Origin: Chionis minor | Lineage: Eukaryota > Chordata > Aves > Charadriiformes > Chionididae | DNA: 64,000 nucleotides | Reading direction: 5' to 3' | Assembly (NCBI GenBank): GCA_013398295.1 | Contig: VZSF01006834.1 | Location: 86,502-150,501, forward strand | In this document: positions 52,601-61,600 of the stretch, piece after piece | Position numbering within the stretch: the stretch's first letter is position 1 | Layout: each line of letters opens with the position of its first letter | Made by a program: the position numbers and the translations under genes | The notes under the pieces: generated by a model | The model's input: only the letters and a program-made list of their open reading frames with translations | The model's database searches: none | Told to the model about the DNA's origin: nothing

Positions 52601-55600
52601 CTTAGGTTGGAAGAGACCTTCAAGATCATCGAGTCCAACCGCCCCTTCCGCAACCTTGTTTGTTTTCACACATCTCCTCGTCTAAAAGGTCAGCTGCAGT
52701 TTAATATTTCATTAAAGAGGCTGGCGGGAGGCCGGGCAGGATTCCCTTTTCCCAGGGCTGCCGTACGCTCCAGCCCTTCCCGGCCCATCCTCGGCGCCTC
52801 ATCCGGCCTCCCGGCTTAACGGCTTGCTCGGAACGGAACCGCACCTCCTAACAGCTCACAGCTTCCTGCTTTATCTCATTGATCCGAACAAGTATAAATT
52901 AAACAAGAGCAAACGAAACATGAGGCTTTCCTCCACCAGTGCTTTTGCGTATCCCACTCACCCCCATCTTGCATCTTTTATCTCCTCTTTCTGCGCCCCA
53001 TCACCCGTCTCTTTTGTCCCTTCCTTTTTTTTAAGATAAGCTCCTCCACTCTCACGTCAACCCTGGAGAACATTCATCTAATAAAGACTGCAAAAAGACC
53101 AATTTATTCCACGTATCTTACTAAACACTATTTCTCCATTCTTATTATAACTCCTATTTATCTCCTCTGTGCTTTTTTTCATAATCAGTCCTTTGTCTCA
53201 TTTCTTTTATTAGCAGCCATTTTTGTAATTCACTTTAATGTCCCACTTCTTAGGAGAATTAGAGTCGCAGCGTCCCGTACAAAACATTTAAAACGGAAAA
53301 TCCCGAACAGAGCACAGCGGGCACTTTTACAGCATTTTAAATGCCCCGAAGTGGCCAATCAACCAGTGAAGCCCGTTCCTCATCAATGAGTATTTCCCTC
53401 AAATATTTAGAAATATTTAGTTTTCAAGTTGCTTTTAGTTTCCCTTACGGAATCACCAACGACCTGATGCCTAATAAACCCGAGCGCTGTCAATCAGCGC
53501 AAAGCTCAAGCCGCATTAAGACATTATTCATTAACCAAGTTTTACGCACCGGTGACAGACAAGACCAAATCCGTCAAAATTTTGAGCAGCGAAGCCGAGA
53601 ATGGGCCAAGAGGAAAAAAGGGAAGCTGGGAACGCTCTGCTCCAGGTGCCAGCTCTTACCTGTGAAAGCCCAGGGGACGACGCATGTCCCGGTGGCGTCG
53701 CAGCAAGATTTGGGTGTCCCTTATTTATTTCATGTGCAGTGTAAGGGGATGGGGCAGGAGGACCCGGTTGTCTTGCTACTTGTGTTACCTGTGTGGAGAT
53801 AAACTGTTAGTAAAACACAGTATTAGTAATCCAATCTGTATAAACACTGTAATCTTTTTAAGAAAGCAGCTAGCAGCATCTTATATGTATATACATAAAA
53901 TAACATATATATTTATCTAAGTGAAACACTGTACTATTGCATTAACTCTTCAGGAAAATGAGGAAGGGTCAGGAAAATAAGAGCAGCAGCTGGAAGCACC
54001 AGTGGGAATGTCTAGGAACTGGATGAGCTTTACGGCCGTGGCGTTGCTCCGCAATATCCCTTTGACTTCAGGCCTGGGATCTTCCCATCTTTCTGTTGTA
54101 AGCCGTATCAAACAATATTATGACTTTGCAAAGGGATACACATTACCAGCGAGCCAAAACTCAAAATAAGGGGGAAATTTGCATAGTCCCCTCCAAAAAG
54201 GCCCTGTTAGCTGAAGGGCTTGCCATGAGCAAAGAACGAAACCCCAAAGCAATTCTTGCATACGCTTATCTCCTTTCTCAGCTTCTATTAAAAAAAAAAA
54301 CACTAATCAAAACGCATTAAAGATCAGCACCTATACTTGCTCCACTGTACTATCGCCACGACGGAAGCGTTTTAAATGTATTTTATATAGTCACTAGGGT
54401 AAAAAAAGGAGAATTAATGGAAAAAAAGAATCCCGTCACCATCGGGCGCATCCCCCAGGAATTCAACATGCTGACATTTTTTGCAGATTTGGTTAAAGCT
54501 CGGAGTACGGAAGTCCAGCACTTGCTGCTCACCAGGTCTGAGAAACCTGGATTTTATTTGCGGAAAAGCACCGTTTAGCTACAGGCACTTAAAAGCACAA
54601 CACAGGCAACGCTAGAAGAGGACGTTGCCACTGCGTAGACAGACACGTGTGTGTATGTATTTCCCCAGAATCGGTAAAGGCGGCAGAAGGAAATTCTTGG
54701 CTCTTGATCTTTAAGGGAGTATTAGCGCCAAGCTCCAAGAGAGCAAAGGACGAGAGCAAAAGTTAGAGAGTTCATGAATAAATGTTTTGGCTTCGCGCCC
54801 CCCCCNATCGACGCCCGCCATTACATCACCTAAACCACTACAACAGCTGCACCGGCACGGAGAGTCACCACACGCAATTTCTCGAGGCTTGGAAACGGTC
54901 CGGAATTGTTCGCTGCGGGAGGATTTACAGCCCCCTCGTGCTTATCAGAGGAAAGGGTGGGTCAAGCCAGAGAACCTCATCCTCCGTCCCCAAGTGGATC
55001 CTGCCCTCGCCCAGGGGGCAAATCATCCCTCTCTTTTTTGGCTAACGTAGACCAGCAGGTGTGTGCGCAACCGCAGTCAGCTGAATCGAAACCAGCGCTA
55101 CAGAGACCATCTTCAAACTTTCCACGTCCCATCCCCAAGAAATCCAAAGTCTCCTACGTGACTCCTAAGACAACCCTGAAAGATTTGTCGCATCAATCGC
55201 GCGATAGTCTGTGCGTAGAAGTGACTATCCATCATGATGGATATCAAAAAACGCGGTTAAGGGGGCGGGGAGAAGGAAGCAAAAGCAACACAAAATACAA
55301 GGAAATAATTGATATAAACAGCCCCAGCAGTAGGATGAGCGCGTACTCATCACCAAGATGTCCTCTTGAATGTCACTTCTTGTGGCGAAAAAGAGGTTAT
55401 TTTGCAATAGCTGTGGTGCTTCAAACACTGCCAGCTTTTATCTCCCTACGCTTCCGAGGGCGCACACTAGTCCAGCTAAGGCCAGAGCCACCCAACACCC
55501 TCTGGTCTCCAACAGCACCCATGTCCACTCAGGCATTTGACAAGGGGAACGGGGCATTAGTAACAGCCCAGGGGAGTGCAAGCATTCAACGATCCTCTTC

Positions 55601-58600
55601 AGAAATTAAAACAGGCCAATAGAATCACGGAGTCAAAGAATTGTCCAGGTTGGAAGGGACCTTTGAGATCATCGAGTCCAACCATCAACCCAACACTGCC
55701 CAAACCCGTGTCCCTCAGCACCACGTCTGCCCGGCTGGGAAATACCTCCAGGGACGACGACTCCACCACTGCCCTGGAAAACCTCTTCCAATGCTTGACA
55801 ACCCTCTGGGTGAAGAAATTGGTCCTCATGTCCAATCTAAACCTCCCCTGGAGCAACCTGAGGCCATTTCCTCTTGTCTTATCCCTTGTTACTTGGGAGA
55901 GAGACCAACCCCCACCTCTCTACAACCTCCTCTCAGGTAGTTGTGGAGAGCGAAAGACTGCAAGGAATGCTGTTCTGAATCAGGCAGGAAATCTGGAAGC
56001 CAAACCGACAGGAAAGCCGTGCGGCTGCGGGAATGAGAGTCCACGGAACACCCTTGTGCAACGCAGCAGCCGTGCGGCGGATACATCACGGTCACAGGTC
56101 TGGACCTACTCAAATTCGCTTGAAAGCCTAATTAAGGCAATAGAACAAGCATAAAAATCACACCGTCTCAGTACTTTGGCAATGATGCACTTGGACAGTA
56201 TCTGATGGGGGTCTACCACTGACCTGATAGGACTTCCTACGGCTTCCCGAGCCTGGCTTAGTGGTGTCCCAAAAAATTCCAGCTGCCCTTCCAGCACAAG
56301 CAAAAAAAGTGCTGCTCACACCAGCCACAGCACCCCAGGTATTCCCACACCTTCCTCTTGGCACTTATGAACAAACGGAGATGTAAGATACAGATTGGAA
56401 CGCTAACAGGTGATAAGGGAAGACAACCTCGCTAATTTGTGTGTTGATTTGCTAATTTTTTTAATGAATCAGCCAGGGAGGGATTGGGGTCAATCTCTTC
56501 TCCCAAGGAACAAGCAACAGGACAAGAGGAAATGGCCTCAAGTTGTGCTGGGGGAGGTTTAGGTTGGATATTAGGAAAAACTTCTTTACCCAAAGGGTTC
56601 TCAGGCATTGGCACAGGCTGCCCAGGGAGGGGGTGGAATCGCCGTCCCTGGAGGGATTTAAAAGCCGGGCAGACGTGGTGCTGAGGGACATGGGTTACGG
56701 GTGGGTTTGGCAGAGGTTTATGGTTGGACTCGATGATCTTGAAGGTCTCTTCCAACCCCAGTGATTCTACGATTCCATGACTCTACTAGCTCACCACTAG
56801 TGTTACGGGACGTTTGCCCCCACAGTGCCCGAGGTTTGGGGTTTTGGTTATTGAATGGGATTGTGCAGAACATGAACTTGGTCTGCGATTACTACAGAAG
56901 CAAATATCCTTCTTAAATCTAGAGATTAAGGGATTCTCCTAAAAATGGATACACAAAGTTAGATGTTAATTTCCTAAGGCATCACTTTCTTTTTTCCTTA
57001 ACTGCGTAGCAAGAGGCTAACTTGAGTTTTCCAGAAGCCTGTGTTTTAACGGATATAATGAATGAAACACGAACTACAACTCAGGCCGGAATTCTCTCTT
57101 TTCCTTTTGAACGTAAATGTTTTGGTTTTGGCTTCTTTCACAAGTTTTGGACCATTCAATTACCTGGTTTCAGAGACACAGTAGCATCCATGAAACACGC
57201 GGGTTAGATCGAAGGGATGGGGCACGCCACAAAAATCCCTCGGATTATGGGGACGGTAGCTTATCATTGAGAACTGCTCTTTTCCTAAACAATTTAAAAA
57301 AAAAATAAAAATAAATCCCCAATGGGTTCAGACTCGGACAGAACCTCTATCCTTCCAGCATCCAGTTTATTTGCACCCCTCTCGCACGCTCTGCAGGCTC
57401 CACCGCAGGCGGGCAGGGGAACACGTCGGCCTCCTGACCCAGATCCTTCCTCTGAGCACAGGGTGGCTGGAGCAACTAATCCTCCCTAATCGCTTTTCCC
57501 CAGGATTCTCTTCGGCGCAGGAAGACAGATCCCTTTTTAAAGGGCACAAAGAGCCAATCCCGGTACCTCCGCTGGGTGTGAAATTATCAGGAGGCCACCA
57601 ATGGGCACCCCACGGCAGAAAAGCCACCAAAGGAACACCCAAAGAAGCCAATGATGGCGTCAAGCCTCAATCATGGCAAGTAGGTTCATGCGCACCTCAG
57701 TTTCCCATTACCTTCTTTACCGTTCGCTGGCGCTGAGCTGGGCAACCCGAGGTGGTATTTGCTCCGAAGGGACACAGTGAGACGGCAGTTAACACAGGAA
57801 ATTGAAAGAAAATTGAAAGCTGGAGAGGAAACCTTTTAGAAAGGCACGTCATGATAGGACGAGGGGTTCCAACTGGAAGAGGGGAGATCTAGATGAGATA
57901 TTAGGGAGAAATTCCTGCCTGTGAGGATGGTGAGCCCCTGGCCGGGGTTGCCCAGAGATGTGGCTGCCCCATCTCTGGAGGTTCAAGGCCAGGTTGGACA
58001 GGGCTTGGAACAACCTGGTCTAGTGGGAGGTGGCCCTGCCCAGGGCAGGGGGGTGGGACAAGATGATCTTTAAGGTCCCTTCCAACCTAAATCACTCCGT
58101 GATTCTATGAAACCAACGTTGGATAGTTAGTACTTTCTCAAGTCCCGTGTCCAGTTCTGGGCTCCCCAGTTCAAGAAGGACAGGGAAGTGCTGGGGAGGG
58201 GACAGCAAAGGGCCACGAAGATGATGAGGGGGCTGGAGCATCTTTCTGATGAGGAAAGGCTGAGGGAGTTGGGTCTTTCTAGTCTGGAGAAGAGAAGGCT
58301 GAGGGGGGAGCTCATCCATGTCTACAAATCCTTAAAGGGAGGGGGCCAGGCTTTTTTCAGTGGTGCCCAGTGACAGGACAAGGGGCAATGGGTATAAACT
58401 CAAATATAGAAAGTTTCATCTCAACATGAGGAGGAACTTCTTTCCTTGGAGGGTGGCAGAACCCTGGCACAGGCTGCCCAGAGAGGTGGTGGAGTCTCCG
58501 ACTCCAGAGACATTCCCAACCCAACTGGACGCCATCCTGTGCCACCTGCTGTAGGTGGCCCTGCTCTGGCACGGGGTTGGACCAGATGATCTCCAGAGGT

Positions 58601-61600
58601 CCCTGCCAACCCTCAACATTCTGCGATTCTGTGATCTAGCCATGCTACAGAAACTCTGCTCGAGGCTACACCTGACCAACCTACAAGCCCTTCTCTCCAA
58701 ACGGGTATATCGCACTCGTTATGATCGTAACTCGTTACGAAACGCTCATTTCTAACACATTCACATCCATGCTGTTCCTCAGCTGATGAAAGTTCATCCC
58801 AAAGTACTTTTGGTCCAAGCTTCAGCAGCTGAGATCGCAGCCTGTTACCAAGGCAGTTACGAACCTCCACAATAATCTGCCAAAAAAGCCTGTTTGTGCG
58901 AGAACTGGACGTACATTAACTCAGCTATTTTTCTTATCTGATTCCCAACTCACGCCTCGTGCTGGATTTGAAGAGCACATCTGCTTGTGATGATTCACCC
59001 ATATTAATTTAGTTTTCAGTAGAAATCAGCCCCCGTCACTCCGGGTGCAGGCACACGTGGTGGCCTCTGCTGTTTACGGTCACCTGCGGTGCAGTTCCCT
59101 CTCCATTAGAAGACAATCTTTCCCTCCAACTCCAAGCCAAAAAGCTTCTTTGAATAGATTTCTTTGAAATATTCTAGAAACAGAAACACTGCTCCCTTCT
59201 TCCTCCATTCCCCTTTCCAGATTCCACAGGTTTGGGATCTCATAGCAGGTGTAAAAGTAATTGCATTAATTTCTTGCAGCATAAAGAATCAGGAGACACC
59301 GGGCAAGAAGCTGCTCACAGGACAATTCCCAAATCTTTATGTCCGAATGTGGCTCCTATGATACAGCAAACAATCTCCTTTATCGAGGAGAGGAAATTAC
59401 TACAGGATTACTTCACCGAAACAATTATTTCCAAGTGTGGTTTGCTTTAAATCAGTATTTTCTCCAGTATGCTATATAAAATAAACAAGGATGTTACATG
59501 ACGAGGTCAGGTGTCTTTGTTTTTAATACCAGTATGATTTCACTGAGGTTCTACCAAAGTTTTGTCAGCAATTCTGAGCATTTCCAAGTTCTCGGACCAA
59601 TTTCATTTCGTCTGACAAATCCCGCTTTGCTTCTTCCTCACCTCCTGTCTCTGCTCTACAGGAAAACGCGTTCCCCTGCTTTTATTTCAAGGGAGATTAT
59701 TGGGATTCATGGTGAAAGCCATGTGAATTTCCATTCCCACTTTTGGCAAGCAGCACAAAGCTCTGGAAAAAAACCAGAGCTCGGGAATGTGCAGTTGAGG
59801 TCCTGATAAATAAACGTGAAAAGGCACAGAAAGGATAATCAAATTATTTTTTCATGTTTTAACTAAAAATAGTGGTTTCATCTGTGCGTTGTGCCCTATC
59901 TCAAATGATCCATCCTCCCACCCCACGCACGACATACTATAACCCAGAGGGAAAACTCCAGCGTCCCCGCACGGTGGGATCAGTTGGCAGATCTCTTTTT
60001 AAACCAGAGTGTTTTGCCTCTGCCAAAATACACAAAATACACAGTTTTTTGCAAACTGCCATGTGTAACCCACGTGGAAACCCACCCATGATGACCGAGC
60101 AAATAAAAAGTGGAAGTGAAAAAGCAGTCCCTGGGCGCTGAAGACGGTGCTCTTCCATACCTTCAGATTATGGGATTTTTGTAAAACCTAGACAAACTCT
60201 CTATAAAAAAATCATAAACTACAGAATGACCTATTTTGTTGCAAACCCAGGCCTTAAAATACACAACGCTGTTACTTGTGTAATAAATCACAGAGACCTG
60301 TGATGAATGAATTTATCAAGGACCCTCCGAACGCGTGTCTCTTCCATCCTAATTCATTTTTTTTTCTAGGACTTACTCTAAATTTGCAATCTGCCAAGGG
60401 CTTCAAATAGAAGCTCAAAAGGAACCTAGCTGAGAAATTTCTCTCCTTCCCCTAAAACATGAAATTTGCATTCAAACTTGTGTTTTCTTAAAGCTTAGAA
60501 CCAAGATACAGGAATAGAAGCCAGCGCTGGGAGTAACATATCAAGGAGTGATATTTTTCCACACCGAAAAAGCTATTTTAGGTCATTCTTGACAGTTACT
60601 TTTATATTTTACATTAATTTAAATTTTTACAGTCATCTTTTCCTACAGGCATCTGAATTACGTCTTTGGAGGAAAGAATTGGGGGAAAAAAAAAAACCAA
60701 CCCAACCTTCTTTTTCCCTCCCAGATATTTTTAAAGCGGTTTTTAAGTGTTGTGTGGGGTGTACAAAGGATAATATAAACTGAATTATTTATCACAGCTG
60801 TTTGTACAGTTGTGTTCCTTTGGTTTTGCTTTTTTGCATGCATACATATGTACAGACACACATACGTACGTATGTGATATTGAGGGCAGGGCTAGCAAAA
60901 ATAAAATAAAACCAAAATCAACAAAAAGAATCAGCAGCTGGAGCCTGTGGCTCCACTGCTGTCAAACCTCGCAGTCTTAAAGCCTGGTCAGAGTTGTATC
61001 CCAGCCCTTCCGACCCACCTGGATGGAAAATCCACTGCTGCCCGGCCACCAGACCGGCCACCAAACCATCCACGGTCAAGCCTGAGGCTTCCTGCAACTT
61101 CCACCCAAGTCTCCTCCTTCCTCGGACTGAGGGACACCGGCCAACGGTCCTGAGCTACCCAAAGCTGGGCTTTGCACGGCCTGAAAGCGGCGTCCCCGGT
61201 CGAAGAGGCGCTCGCCAAACTCTCCTCTGCAGCCCAAAAAAGGAAGGAGCCAAAGCTGCTGCAGGCTCGAACTCCGCACACGAAGGAGACGGAGCCGGCA
61301 GTGCCTTCACCGGTTATTCACGCAAATGGGGCGAAGGAGAAAACCTTGTACGGCAGCTTCTGTTTCTCTATAAGCAGCTTATGGCACTGCATAAAATCCA
61401 GTGAATTTCTCCCATCTACAGCTTTTCTTCCTGTCTTCCAAATAATTAAGAGAGGAGCTTAAAAGCGTCTTTCTCGGTATTAAACATACTCGCACTATCC
61501 CACCAGAAGAGCAAAATATGACTTTCCCAGGGCTGTGCTGATCTAGCAAAGCTTATAAATAACACTGGGCTTCCAGCTACTACCATTTGAAAAAAAACCA

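Larger units (their letters stand above)
33717..53659. other. Intron between exons 2 and 3 (19943 nt)
   Basis: The largest intron. It carries eight CR1 copies or fragments (33841-34706, 41066-42060, 42975-43648, 44292-44382, 46839-47329, 49841-50267, 51259-51462, 52586-52640), a 25-N gap, a poly-G tract, a GT repeat, a T run and a CpG-dense block at 37320-37500. Between these I see no further exon. Confidence 0.6.

Noticed and set aside
54906..55622. Plus-strand open frame of 238 codons
   Set aside because: Ser/Pro/Lys-rich with no family resemblance, in an intron, antisense to the gene.
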